A stretch of 64,000 bases of DNA, from NCBI GenBank assembly GCA_015501585.1, contig JADNRY010000295.1, positions 1 through 64,000 on the forward strand, in the 5' to 3' direction. The stretch comes from Rhodocollybia butyracea (lineage: Eukaryota; Basidiomycota; Agaricomycetes; Agaricales; Omphalotaceae). Shown here piece by piece: positions 44,701-57,521 of this stretch (its first letter is position 1; each line of letters begins with the position of its first letter). The translations under genes and the position numbers were made by a program. The notes below the pieces were generated by a model. The model was not told the DNA's origin. It worked only from the letters and a program-made list of their open reading frames with translations, and did not search any database.

Positions 44701-46264
44701 ACGGCCAAACACCTCGCGCTCGCCTCACAAAGCTTGTCGATTATGATTGCCTTGGTTCCGTATATTCGAGAGACGTTCAGAAGACATCTTAGTTCCAAGC
44801 AGGCGGTGATGTTGATTGAGTTTGACAAGCTGAAAAGGGTGTGTTTTTTCTCGTCCCACTAGTTGTTTTACTTCTTTTGCGCGCTGCGCACCTTCATTAG
44901 ACGTGATCCTTCTAATATCTTCATCTAGGACTATCAAGAACATCAACACGAGATCCATGCTAAGCTAATTGCTATCATGGGTGACCGACTGACTGCACAC
45001 ATCAAGTCTTTACAGGCACGTGTGATATTCTACCATTCCCTCCTAGTACCCCACGTTTGCGAAACAGCAGCTCCTCATGACCTCTTATGTTTTATCCCAC
45101 ATCATCTTACTTTCTCGATTCTAGGCTGTGAATTGGAATGTGCCTAAAAGTGGTGGCGGTATTAATGAATATATGGAAGTACTTGTCAAGGAAACTGTCA
45201 CACTACACAAAGTTTTGTCAAGATATCTTTCGCCCGCAATTGTAGAGGTAAGCCTATACTTTCTGGTCATATGCCATTGCTGAGCTCTACCCTTGCAAAT
45301 TAGGATGTCATGAGCCAGGTATTTGCAGCAATCAACCACCGGCTTTCAGAAGAATACGGCAAAATTGAGCTACCTAACGCCGACGCCAAGTTAAGGTAGG
45401 CTTCTAATGTTTTAGATCTCCTAGTTTAATAATACGTTCTATAGACTCCTTGAGGACGCGAGATTCTTGCATCAAAAGTTATCGGCTTTGAAAACTGTTG
45501 GCAAACCTAGCATGATGCTCGAGACGGTTGTTCAGGAAAAGCCAATTCCTAGGCTTCCAGGTGCACCGCCAACTCCCACTCGTAACGGCTCGACAATGTC
45601 TCCTCCGAATAGTGCTGCCTCGAACACAAGTACGAACCAGAGACTCAAAAGCCTATTGTCCGGACGATCGACTTCGTACGACAGGACTTTACCATCTTTA
45701 CCAGGAGCGACCGAAAATGGGCAGCAGCCTCTCGCTTCAAATAGCCCTCCTACTTCCTCAACTGCAGCCGCACGTCCGCCATCGCGATCCAACACAACTA
45801 CGCCTATCCCTGAGAATGAAGCAGCATCGCGTACGATGAACGCCTCTACGGATGCAAATTATTTTCGGAGTTTGAGTCCTAATCCGTCACTACGCTTAGA
45901 TCGTCCTAGAACTCCACCCCCTCCTGTTCTTCCTATCGATGTCGAAGCCGAAGTAGATTCACCTCCCCCTGAAGGCTCCTCGACTTTTGGCTTCAGGGAG
46001 TTTGAGCCGCCACCAGACTTGGAACGTCCTATATCGCCAGGCATCAGAGACCCTTCTCATCCTGCTTCGAACCCGCAGCGCCCTAGTGAAGATAGTAACG
46101 CTAGCAGCAGTGTACTTTTCGATGCTACTGCTTCTGAGGCGATTTCCCAGAATCCGGAGCCAGAGAGTTCGCCTAACCCTTTGAACGGGAGCAGCGGTAG
46201 TACCACAGTGCAGGACTCAACAGCCCCAGGAACAGAAAATGAAGACGACCAGCATCGTTCGTGA
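41732..46264 (+). CDS. VPS54: Vps54, GARP complex subunit
   Basis: Subunit of the GARP tether for endosome-to-Golgi retrograde vesicles. Exons: 41732-42034, 42087-43402, 43455-43525, 43573-44056, 44114-44838, 44929-45015, 45125-45247, 45304-45395, 45445-46264. Landmarks are NNPHKRQAPPKAHSSLP and LPRVRRKDFDSYVQAITPEW at the N-terminus, PLLEKFSHYADTIEMHL and the long coiled coil, and the conserved C-domain ILTTDTMSRIIEFLKAFNSR ... HLALASQSLSIMIALVPYIR. The last ~260 residues are Pro/Ser-rich and disordered. Two apparent one-base losses are needed: near 42001-42004 (CCAGCG for CCAAGCG) so that SEWSSSRHGFHA reads into exon 2, and in the A-run near 44472-44477 before KHLYVESSSFFTV. Both are short homopolymers, so assembly error is plausible. 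The intron at 45016 starts GC. Confidence 0.88.
45016..45124 (+). other. VPS54 GC-AG intron
   Basis: The exon ends HIKSLQ and the next begins AVNWNVP, matching the conserved Vps54 join. The intron begins GCACGT and ends TTCTAG. The alternative GT at 45020 would insert residues into a conserved block. Confidence 0.6.
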
Positions 46265-49200
46265 TCTAACGTCTCAAGCTAGATAAACTGGCGATGCCTT
46301 CTCTGTTGACCCAAGCCGAGTCCAATACGCATTTTCTTTGCTCGAGATTTGCGTAGCTTCAGTGATCTTCCTTTCACCGCTTGCTCTACCTTCTAGATTA
46401 GGGCGCTAGCGAAGGAAGACGGCCTTTGAAAACCCGTAGGATGGACCATGCTGTTACCACGCTTGTACATACTTGCCATTAACATTGCACTTCGCTGTCT
46501 AGCATGCTCCTTATCTGATGAGCTTCTAAGCCCCGCCGCCGCCGCCTAACTACACTTCCCTTCGTGATCAGTTGGGGGAAATAGTAATTCTCATAGCGTT
46601 TTCTTTCACATAATCTTCCTTTAGGTGGACCACACAACTTCCTACTACTACCACTCGACTTACCCTCACCATAAATCTGGTCAAATTTGTATCTGGGAGT
46701 GACCGGTGACTACATTATTCGACATTTAGTATCGTTATTACAGATTATAAGTCGCTTTCAGTAATATTGCTTTCATTGCTTTTATTCGTACGACTCCGAG
46801 TTTGAGCTGGCCGGTTACGCAATCACCACGCAATCGTCAATTAGATGCGTGCCAGGTGCGTGCTACTGCATCGAATTTGCGCGATTTCAGCACCGAGCAT
46901 ATCCCATATTCCGTGAAACGTTCCGGGGCTCGAGGACGAATGTTTCTCGGCTTTCCGAATTATTCTTGATTCATATTTGATGAAACGCAGCTAGAGGCGT
47001 AACAGGGCGTAACATAACCCCATGAGTTACAGGACGGATTGGGAAGGAATTGGGATCCCCCGAATGGGTCTTCGTCCGAATTCCGAGACGAATAATCGTT
47101 GTGACTCGGTGAGATCATCGCAATGGTCCATAACGGTATTGGCTAAATTTACTCCACCGTACCCCAACCAAGATCGAATCCAAGTATTCTCCAATAATTG
47201 CTTGTGCCTGTGCCTTCGGGCCGCTCAAGCCCGCTCATATCTCAGACACAAGTCCTGTGCTGGTCCTGTGCTAACATGTTATCGAGGTGAGGTTTTGGTC
47301 CGATCCGTTCTAGAAATTACAATTGTGGCCTCTTGAGGGTGCTTGTTTATCTGTTTATGCCTTTTACAGCCTCTCGGCTCCGGATAGCACCATCGTTTAT
47401 GACATGATTGACTGCTTCCATAGGAGAATTAATTGAGTACGGTATACTCTACTGGTTGCGCTTGCATTGCGCAACGATTACCCCACGCAATCGCGAGTGT
47501 CCGGATTAATCAAATATCCTCTGCTGTGTATTATTTGGCTCCAGATAGCTCTGAAACAAAGGTTCTGCGTTTATCTACTTACATATCTATCTCTATCTAC
47601 CTGTGCACTTTTTTTGTGCGCGCGGACGTTGCGGAGATCAACCCGCCTTACCTACTTATATATACCCGATGCGGCAGTCGAAACAATACCGAACGAAAAG
47701 GCCTTGACCGCGGACAATGGAGGTCTGGGTGTGCGAAGTGTGCGAGGGTGTGCGATGCGAGCTAGGACGCCGTTCCAGATATCGCTGTGAACATTCCAAG
47801 AATGTTCAATATTCAATTGGCCTGAAGTTTGAGCCGAAAAAAAAAATCCCATCACCGATACCGTTATACAAGGGCGCGTATCCATGCGCATGCGCACCCC
47901 ATAGGCGGAGTCACAACAAGGGAAGGGTTGTACGTATTGTACGCGCCCATAATATTATTATAAACTCTCGCCCGAGTCACAATAAAGGAAAGGTTTTTAT
48001 ATAGGGCTGCTGGCGGAAGTGCGGGTTTCCACAGGGATTCCAGGCGTAGCGGAGACAACAGCTCATACCCTGTTCCTCAAGATCAAGGTACTTGGCCCAA
48101 GCTCAGCACACCGAAACTTTTATACTGATTGGACCTTTTGGCGCGACGCGATGTGTGAGGAGGATGTATGTGAGATTTTCCTATTACTACCGTAATCTCC
48201 TTAACTTTATGTATATTAGGGACATCACTCGAAGGATCGGAGAGCGAAGACAGGATCGAGGAAGGGGTACATAAGTATATAATTTTGATTAATGGAGGGC
48301 GACCTATTGTTCTCGATGAATTGAGTGAGCATATGGAGTTGCAAATGTTAAGCTTCCGCTGGGAATATGGGGGAATATGTTGGAGTCAGAAAAAGTCAGA
48401 AAGATTAGCTTGAAGCGCTGGGAAGATGGGCTGTAAAAGTCGTATTTGGACGCTGTTGAATTTTTTTTTTCGGTGTGCTGTCAATCATTCGATAGCTCGA
48501 GAGCGTATTATATAGAACGCACACCTGCTTAGCGCTGGCTGCTACTGGTTCTCGGGTGAAATAATCAGACGAGAACATGTATATAGCACATCGTGCGCGA
48601 CGCACGTTGTGACTAGCCTTGGAAGCATTCGACTTGACCACCAGCGGAGTCACTTGGGCACGAGGTTCCAAGAAAAACGGTGGATAATGGTCCAGCCCAG
48701 GTGGACTAGACCGGTCTGTGACATACTTTTCGAGTCGTTCGCGGGACCTTCGCGGTTATAAACTTCGAACTGGGGTTGGGGTACTAGGGTGGGGATTTGG
48801 GGTACCATAGCAGTGATATTGCATACGGCAAGGTCAGCGTGTGTGACCCGAACAATTTTAAGTGAAGATGTACCATGGAATATACTTGAGAGAGGATCGC
48901 GTGCCCTATGACGCGTGTTTCTCGTCAGAGAGCTCAGCACGACATTCTCGCACTAAGATGGTCATATTCATATTCATACGAGGGCACGACAAAATACTGT
49001 GTGCACTCGAAATATACACGGTTTTTTCGGAAACTCAGTGGACATTGGACAGGCTTGGGGAAACGAATAACCCATGATTTGTGTTCGCAGGAGGGAAACG
49101 GGTTAGGCATCATCAAAATTCCACTCGGGTGACTGGCAGGCAGCAGTCTACAACCAGTCATGGGTTCGCACTCGGAAAAAAGCAGGATAGCAAAAAGTTA

Positions 49201-49690
49201 AGATGAGCAAATGAATAATGAAACATACTTTGGTGAATATCTGGGATCTAATCGAATATGACAAAGTCGGAAAAAAAAATGAGTTTGGACCTCAAGCTCA
49301 AGTGCCGTCAAAGGCCCAAAGTCTCGCAAGGATTGACGGAATGCGTACTGCATATTGGGATGACAACCAGTGCGCGACCGGTGAGAGAATTTGGTGATAA
49401 ATGGATAAAATAATTAGCGTGACACATATCTCGTGATCGTGACGCAGACTTTTCCCGAGTGACGTATGTGTGCCGCGGAAGCATTCGTCACGCCCCCGCA
49501 GCACACGTTTGTGACAATTTCCAAGGAATAGTTTAAAGTTTTTTGCCGAGAGCAGTTTAGAATTGTCACCGGTGACTTGCCAAAAAGAGTTGTATCAGAA
49601 CAGAACAATGGCCGATCGAGATTAGTTATTACCCGTGACTCAATCTCGATTCAAAGATTGTTGCTAAAATCTAGTGTGACTCCGTACCTG
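46265..49690. other. 3.4 kb gene-poor region
   Basis: No open frame with a recognisable domain, no tRNA and no repeat element could be supported. The first ~500 bp are presumably VPS54 3' UTR (CT-rich). TGAC/GTCA-rich sequence is concentrated at 49430-49690 (TGACGTA at 49460-49466, GTGACTCA at 49635-49642) upstream of the ECL1-like gene. Non-coding RNA or a decayed gene cannot be excluded. Confidence 0.35.
49636..49642 (+). promoter_or_regulatory. AP-1/Gcn4-type site upstream of ECL1-like gene
   Basis: TGACTCA, 55 bp before the TATA box and 136 bp before the ATG. Such sites bind bZIP factors that respond to amino-acid or oxidative stress. A CRE-like TGACGTA lies at 49460-49466. Function is inferred from motif and position. 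Confidence 0.35.
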
Positions 49691-49697
49691 TATAAAA
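49691..49697 (+). promoter_or_regulatory. TATA box of ECL1-like gene
   Basis: TATAAAA 81 bp before the start codon at 49778, followed by a CT-rich stretch typical of fungal leaders. Confidence 0.5.
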
Positions 49698-49777
49698 CTA
49701 CCCGTCTGCCTTGATTTTCTTCTCCCACCATCCATTTTACTCTCGAGCTCGTCGTACACCACGACGGCCGCACTATT

Positions 49778-51121
49778 ATGTTTGAGGAAATCTGTCTTAC
49801 ATGTGGCAAACACCTTTCCGATGACGGGTAAGCTTCAAGCAGCTTTGACCCTGTTCTTTCTTTGTCATTTATATTTTTTCGTATTAGACGTGTGTATTGC
49901 AGCGACGAATGCCAAAATCTTGATACAGCCTCACCGTCAATCTCTTCGACCAGCAGCGCTCTCTCTTCACCAGGATTGAGCTACGCAGGCGGTGGCGATG
50001 TACCCGCTCTTCTTCCCTCAGTGTTGGGTCAAGCTCTCAGAGGCTATCACAGTCGAGACGTTTCGTCTTCTGCCTCTTCCACTTCTTGCTCCGTCGTCAC
50101 CGACGACGACGACGAATACTCGCATTTTATCTCCGGCAGTGAACAGGACGATTATGTCGACGGAAATTCCAAGTCGTCTGGCCTGTACTCTGCTTTCAGA
50201 TCACCGCTATCTTATGCTCGTCGACCTTCTGGCACAAACAATGGCCATGCTGCACCTCATCATGTCCTCAGCCGTGCACCTACTTCGGGATCTTTGCCAG
50301 GGCACGTGTACAATGCACCCCGAAGTGCACCTTTCCATTCCCATTCTCAGCCTTCTACCGATGATGAGCTCTACTCGGATTTCGGAAGCTCTAGCCGAGA
50401 CGAAGAGTTTTATTCCCCTTTAACAACTCCGGAAGAGGATCCCAAGAGTTCAAAAACTAAACGTGCTCGCAATCGGACTAGTCTTCCAGCTTACTTTTCA
50501 CTTCTCCAGGTATCTAACGACGCTTCACCACGTGTATCTGTATCTGGCTCCTCTGGGCCATCGACAATACGCCATACTCCTCCCACTCCAAAACTGACCA
50601 ACGCTATGCATCCTTTCATGACTGCATCAACTGCCTCCATGCAAGCGACACCTCGTGGCCGTCGAAGAGATCTCGAAACCTCTCGCATATCTGGCCACAA
50701 CAGCTCGTCGTCCAGGTCTCCTCCCCATACCAATCACCCCTTTGCTCCCCCTACTACAGCTACCGAAGCATTCCGCTCCCAGCTCAGCAGCAAAGGAAGC
50801 AAGAGTAGCATGGAAAGAATTTTTGACTGGACAGCTGTTTCCGTTTTACCTCGAGGGCGGACAGCAATCAGGCGTAACAGCTCTCCCCCGCCCAAGATGA
50901 TTTTCCCCGACATGAACTCGGAGCAATCCAATCTTGCTCTAAGAGGTCGAAAAGCAGACTCAACGAGTCGTCCCCGAGGTCGAGGACGTGTAATGGTGTC
51001 GGAACTCGACGGCTTAGGCGGCACCGAGCAGGCACCTGGGTTTGGCCATGGACGCAGCGGGCTGTTACATCGGGAACAGTTTCTGTCTCAACGTTTCGCC
51101 GACGGTAACCCATCCCCTTGA
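49778..51121 (+). CDS. ECL1-family zinc-binding protein
   Basis: Two exons (49778-49827, 49888-51121) give 427 codons. The first ~30 residues contain C-L-T-C and Y-C-S-D-E-C (ICLTCGKHLSDDG / RVYCSDECQNLD), the zinc-binding signature of the Ecl1 family. In fission yeast those proteins are stress and lifespan factors. After SPSISSTSSALSSPGLSY the remaining ~380 residues are Ser/Pro-rich and disordered, with basic patches (KSSKTKRARNRTS, RGRRRDLETSR), as is usual in mushroom homologues. The intron sits between the two Cys pairs, and without the first exon the domain would lose its first CxxC, which fixes the start. A TATA box and bZIP-type sites lie upstream. Confidence 0.75.
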
Positions 51122-54034
51122 TACCTTCGATGGCTTTTACTTTGATTCGCATGTCACCAAAAGGCATTATGCCCCGCAAAATCCATTGCATTTTCTAACA
51201 TGTCTCACGAATTGCACGCTATATGGTCATACCCAAATCGGAATTCCTTTCTCGCATCGCCTTCTGTAATAGAACAACAAATCAGCCAACTTTCAAGTTT
51301 TCGTCGTTATTACCACTCATTGGCATCTCTTGCATCATCAATTTATTACTCCTGTCCAAAACATTCTTCCCTCCAATTCGCATTAACACTCGTCATCATT
51401 ATCAAACATTCATCCCAACGTCGTCGTCCTCACGGATTATTACCGCTCTTTTTATATCTCTTGCCGTTTCCTAGTTCTCATCGTCGTCGTAGAAAAAAAA
51501 AAGGTCGTCACTTGTTTGTATCATCGTCATGTTTTCGTTTAGTTTCTATCAGTATCACAACTCCATACCGTGCCTCATCCTCAGCTCATACTCTATCTTA
51601 TTAACAACCACCACCACAACCATTCCGGTTTTCGTACTACAATCTTGTTGCATACTATCGCAAAATAGCCCGCTGTTGGCTACTATTTTCAATGCTATCA
51701 TGTTTACTGTTCCGTCTCGAGTGAACGTTCCGCAATACATGTTCGTCCGCCGACGTTCGCATCGGATTTCATGTTCGTGTTCCTTGTTGCCGCCGTAACG
51801 TTTGTTCCCGCGCGTCTCGATTCTCTACCAGAGTTTCCAAATGAAACAAGGTTCTGTGGCTCCTTTGTTGTTACCGTCACGTTATGGATCCTTGTGTTTT
51901 CTTGTTATCAAAAAAAGAAGAGCGCCACCTTGAATTGTAATTGTGGATCTGCGAAGCACCTCACGCTACAAGGTAATGTGCTATCAGTAACTCAAGATCT
52001 CTTTGCATAGAACGAGAACTCCACTGCTTTTCCAACCGGCTCTGGATATATGCCGGACTTGGGGTTTAACAAAACGCACAAGCTAGACGCACAAGCTAGA
52101 TGCCGATCTCAGCACTTGTACCGGCTTACTTGGTCTCGATACAGAAGCGCAAGGAATGTCAATTTTCGATCCGTCTCGATTGAAGTGTGCGGTATTTCTT
52201 CTCAACTCCTGTACCGCAGACACAATCGACGGCTTTTGCGTTCGTTGGGGCCTGTGCGATCAGTTTTCTTATCATTTTGGCTTCCCGCAGACCAAGCCAA
52301 AAACCTTCAAATCGGCCACCACGAAGTTTTCCGGAGCTCGAGCCCAAGTCCTGGGCCATAGGACCGGACCCACCTGATATCTCTTGATATCCGCTAATTT
52401 TTGTTTGTTTGTTGGAAACATACGCCGAGATGCCAGTGACTTTTGTATAACTTGGCGCTTTCCCTCTAATAAGTACTTACATGGTTGTCTCCACAGGGTA
52501 TTTAGCTTGCAAGCTACGTGACTGAACGGACTGAACTAGGACGCACCAGACGCGTCATTAATGGGATAACTGTTAGTCGAATGCTAGTCGAATGACGCGA
52601 TATTCTCCAATTTCTACCACAGTTTGTGCACAGAGTGCTCGTAAACTGCAGCCTGTGAGGCGTCATCTGGAAGTATCATCGGTTAAGCAGTGGTCCTTAT
52701 TTTCCGGGCCAAGAGATCTGACTGTCACGTTGGAATACGATTTTTTTGCTAGATAGGCTATGCGCTAGTACTTTACAGTGATGAATACCACAGGTTCCCG
52801 GAATCGGGATTAGCTCGTCGGTCAGTTCTATCCAGGCTCTGTGGTTTTGTATAATCAATCTTATCGCGTATCAGCCAGGCCCCAGGGGGTGCCTGTTCTA
52901 GTAATCCTGCCACTCGCCCAATCGTGCGCGATGTCTTCACTTACATCTGCGCCATCACCATGTTTTACCGGGTTGTTCAGTCTCCCGGGTCTATGGAGTT
53001 GCTTTCGCTGTCGCACCGGAGCCCGTGAACACAGAGAGAAGAAAGAAACCCTTGGCATATATACCATCCACCCCAAAGGGGGAGAGGAAAGGGGGCCTGG
53101 ACAGTTAACTGCGCCGAGTAGTACACAAATTTATCAACCACATTTTTAATGCTCCGCTTCTGAAGACTCTAAGCACCCTTGGCTTCTTTGCAGTAGCGAT
53201 AGGAATTGGCAGACCAAAGGTCAGTCTACTAGTTAATGATATATGGGCGACTCTAACGAAATGCAGTTGTGGGTGTAGGCTAAAGCCTAAAGTGCAGTAG
53301 GTTTCCGGCTATCTGCTATCTGATGATCCGTTCTTGCTGGAACACGCCTGAATTTTAAGGAAGAAAGCAAAACTCAGGTCGGAACAGATGCACCGGTGCG
53401 TACTACGCGCGCGCTGCTCGAAATAGCTTAGCGTCGCGTCGGTGCTCGTGGGGGTTGAAAGCTGTGACTCCTCTGTTACACTACACAAGTTGAGTTGCTT
53501 TCTAGCCTTTCCAACTGTAGAACAGTGTGGCCTGCGAGCTACAGTCTACAGCGCTTAGAAGAGGCTACGATCACGGGATGAAGTTAACTTTGGCGCAACT
53601 CCATCCGAATCAGCCCTCTAGGACCTCACTATCAGCTTTCCAGAGCGGAAGCTTCTATCGCGCAGAAACTTTACGGAGGTAGTGGCAAGTCTTGTTTTAT
53701 TTTGCTCAGAGATAGTACTTGCCAGAACTTAGGTTTGCATAGCCTTATTAGTTCTTCTAGAGATGAATATCAACTTGTAACCTTGGATTTTGTGGCAAGC
53801 ATAATTGTAGCGGCGTTTATTTATACAACTGTAGTGAACCTCTACCAGATAATGGTGATACAATTGATAAAGACAGAAAGTCCCTGACAGTGAGAAAAAA
53901 AAAGAAATTGATGCCTGCAGCACGTTTTGTCGCCAGTCTCCCTCGTGTATCAACCCAAGCGAATGTACTGAGAAAACAATTAAACGCAGCTGTTTATCTC
54001 AGCCTCTATTTTTTCTTGATTCCCGACGGCCACC
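51122..54034. other. 2.9 kb region without supported genes
   Basis: 51122-51810 is CT/TCG-rich (TCGTCGTCGT repeats, an A-run near 51490) and is probably a long 3' UTR of the ECL1-like gene. From 51950 to 54034 open frames are short, without domains, and show no repeats to elsewhere in the window. Nothing further is supported. Confidence 0.35.
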
Positions 54035-56931
54035 ATTGATTCTACTCTCCCAAATAATTCCCGGCCCCGGGAGCTAACATCGTCTTCGGTGACATCCTCT
54101 GCAAGATTTGCAATTCTGGAATCTGCACCAGCTACCCAGCCAGCTTCAGCTTCTTCTCAACCACTATCTTCTTCGACAGCGATATCAAGCTCAAGTCTTA
54201 TACCTACCACGAGGCCAAGGTCAGAGTTGGAGCAACAGGACAGCGGTACCAGCGATTCGCTCTTATCTGCTCCCTCCATCGGTACCGTCTTTATTTTTTA
54301 ATCTGCTATTACACAATTAACCAAAAATTACTTTGGATTTCTCTTTTAGACGTCGAATCACCCAGAGCTCGCAAGAGACAAAGAATCGACACTCCATTAC
54401 ATTCTTCACACCCTCCCCGTGTTCCAGACATGCGTTTTTCAGAATCAGAGCCACTACAACCAAATCCAACTATCGCAGGTCCTTCGTCCAAGGGACTTGA
54501 TTCTTTCTTATCCAGTAATGGCCACACTACGGCAACCAACGGAAATGGTTTTGTATCATATGGAAATGGAGCTTCAAGCAATGGAGTAGTTGAGAAGCAT
54601 GGCAAGAGCGCCCTTGCCACAGTCAATCTTCCTGGTCATCTTTTATATGAGGATTCAAATGTGGACAGAGAAGAGTTTGTTCGGTTACTGCTACAGAGTT
54701 TAAGGGATGTAGGCTATATGTGAGTTTCGATTCTTTTCATCTTTTAATCTCATACTCCCAGTTTACGCGTCCTGCAGTGAATCAGCAGCAACTTTAGAAG
54801 CAGAGTCTGGGTATTCGATGGAGGAGCCTGAAGTGAAGCGGTTTAAAGAGTATGTAATGAGCGGAATGTGGACGAATGCCCAAGACGCACTATTGCGGTT
54901 AGGCATTGTGGACGAGGATCATTTATGGGTGTGTATTGGCCTCGTTGAACACCAAGTGCAATGCTCAGTCCTTTCTAGGATGCAAAGTTTTTGATAAACA
55001 AACAGAAATACCTCGAGCTGCTGGAAGCTCAGCAGACCACGGATGCCCTTCATGTATTACGAACCGAATTGGCATCATCAAGTCCTGACCCGACCCAACT
55101 ACATACACTGTCAAGGTAAGACACATCATTTTTTCTCTGTACCCGTACATGACTAACGTCATCATGTAGTCTGATAATGTGTACTGAGCCAGAAGATATC
55201 CGGCAGCGAGCGGGATGGGACGGTGCTTCTGGTCAATCAAGAAAACAGTTACTCCTGGATTTACATCGTGGGTACTCTTCTGAGCTGCAAACAGAATGAT
55301 TGTTTCATGTCTGGTTTTAGGTTTTATTCCCGCATCTGTAATGATCCCACAACGAAGATTTCTTACACTTCTACAACAAGCACACGAAGACCAGCTGCGG
55401 CGATGTATATATCATAATACACCGTTGGAATCAACACCATTTTCATTATTTAGTGATCACGAGTGTAATAAGGATGGGTTTCCTGGGGTCACGACGACGG
55501 TATTGCTTGGGCACGCAGACGAGGTTTGGAATGTGGAGTGGAGTCACGATGGATCGTACCTTGCTAGTGGGAGCAAGGACAAGTCTGCCATTATTTGGTA
55601 CATGGGCGTGAGTATCGATAGTTTGTCTATGCGACTCTGGCTGACTGACCATGTAGTCTGACTCGAAATGGGAGGCGCATCTAATTCTAAAGGACCACCA
55701 GTTCCCGGTTCACAGTCTAGCGTGGTCATTAGATGACTCCAAGCTGCTCACAGGAGCCGAACACCACATCAAATTATGGAACACCAAGGTTTGTTTGTAG
55801 TCTCTTGACCCAGCAGCTGCTCAAGGTTCCTTCCCAGACGGGTTCCTGTCTCCGAACCATGGAGGATCATACCGAGACCGTCACCGCTCTCTCTTGGCTA
55901 CCAGATGGTTCAGGATTCATATCCGGCGCTTTAGATCGTAGGATCATTCAATGGGTAGGGTCTCGTACTGTGAAGTCTATCGACGCTAATATCTTTCTTC
56001 AGGATATTGAGGGCAGGAAGACACTCGCATGGGATGCTACAGATATTCGAGTAACTGACCTCGCCGTTACGCCAGATCTCACACGTGTAGTAACTGTCGG
56101 AATGCATGCCCCCACTTCAACAGATTCTTCGTCAAGAGCGAGTCGTGGTACTCCCGGCGATACCGCAAACGCGAATGGTAGTTCGGCATCGATAAACGCA
56201 CCCCTAGCCCCAGAGAATCGATGTATCATTTACCATCTGTCAACCAGACAGGTTGAATCGTAAGTCGGAATCTTGTTTCTGCTCTTCTCTTCTTTTCTCG
56301 GAAAGCCCTCCTTTTTTAAACTTGTTTCTATCCCAGTTCCATCAAACTGGATGGTGAGCTTACAAGCGTGAAGATCTCACAAGATTCACGGTATGCCTTG
56401 ATTAATCACTCGCCCGATGTAAGATTCCCTCGATCTCAGCCCTCTCTCTCTCTAACTATTTTGGCAGGAAATACAACTGTGGGATCTTCGTCTTGGTCGA
56501 CTAGCCCGCAAGTTCACAGGTCAACGACAAGGTCGACACATCATTCGGAGTTGTTTTGGTGGAATCGATGGTAGCTTCGTTGTCAGTGGTAGCGAAGGTT
56601 CGTTTCCCTCCGATTCTTTTGTCTTTCACGAACGACACACTCATTGTTTTCACTGTTAGATGGAAATGTTTACGTCTGGCATCGAGAAACTGGGTCACTA
56701 CTCGAAATCCTTTCTGGACATGGAGAAGGAAGTGTCAACTCTGTTGCATGGAACCCAAGAAACGAGCAGATGTTTGCATCATGCTCTGATGACCACAGTA
56801 TCCGTATATGGGAGGCACCTACGCAGGAGATGGGGCTAGACGTTCCGAATCATGCCGACTATCCGGTATCGTACAGTGTGAAAGGAAAAGGAAAGACACG
56901 CCAAGTGGACGGTGAAGGAGAGGACGCCTGA
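54035..56931 (+). CDS. GID7: Gid7/WDR26, GID (CTLH) E3 ubiquitin ligase subunit
   Basis: WD40 subunit of the GID/CTLH ubiquitin ligase. Twelve exons (54035-54281, 54350-54719, 54778-54928, 54979-55115, 55170-55267, 55321-55607, 55657-55788, 55838-55954, 56003-56259, 56337-56418, 56468-56597, 56660-56931) give about 759 codons in phase. A disordered N-terminus with a basic PRARKRQRID is followed by LisH-CTLH sequence (NVDREEFVRLLLQSLRDVGY, VKRFKEYVMSGMWTNAQDAL). Then come the bridge LHRFIPASVMIPQRRFLTLL and WD repeats (VLLGHADEVWNVEWSHDGSY to MFASCSDDHSIRIWEA). No in-frame ATG precedes exon 2. The open frame starts after TGA 54017-54019, and ATT at 54035, in the context CCACC-ATT-G, sits where a start would be expected; the next in-frame ATG is 54430, inside exon 2. 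Confidence 0.85.
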
Positions 56932-57521
56932 TAGAGAAGGGCTCCTCATTGACGCAATTGTCTTTTTGCATTTATTTCTGGTTTTTCGCTGAAACTTTGA
57001 CGATTCATTCCATCCTCATGATCTGTGCATTGTTCCCATTCCTCGTTGTCATACGCATTGCATTTACACCATTACAGTCGTTGTTATCCAGTTGCCGTAG
57101 TACAGTACTTACAGGCTTTTGTACCATCTTACACCCATTCTATATCCGCTCCAGAACCTACACACATCATATAATCAACCAGTAGATATCTTTTTGTGAA
57201 CGTATATTAAAAATTTTAGGTCCAGGTTGGTGATTACCAGCGACGTAAAGCGGCTCACGACGAAAATGGCACATCTTAAGGCCCTCAAAGTCCAATTGAC
57301 ACGGTAGAACCGTCTAATGAGATAAATTACTTGAGATATGAAGTACATGACGTAGAAATACAGGAGAGTGAGAGCAAGAGGAATGCTGTGAGAAAAGACG
57401 ATGCTGAGTACAACTCATGGTGATATCCCGGATAGCCCTCCATTATTACAAGGAATGTTTCCAAACGAGAGACGACATGCGAGAGTGTAAGAAAAATAAA
57501 GATTACGTTGACTATCAAGAC
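56932..57521. other. convergent 3' region of GID7 and ELOA
   Basis: 590 bp between two genes facing each other. It contains only short unrelated open frames and presumably both 3' UTRs. Confidence 0.45.
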
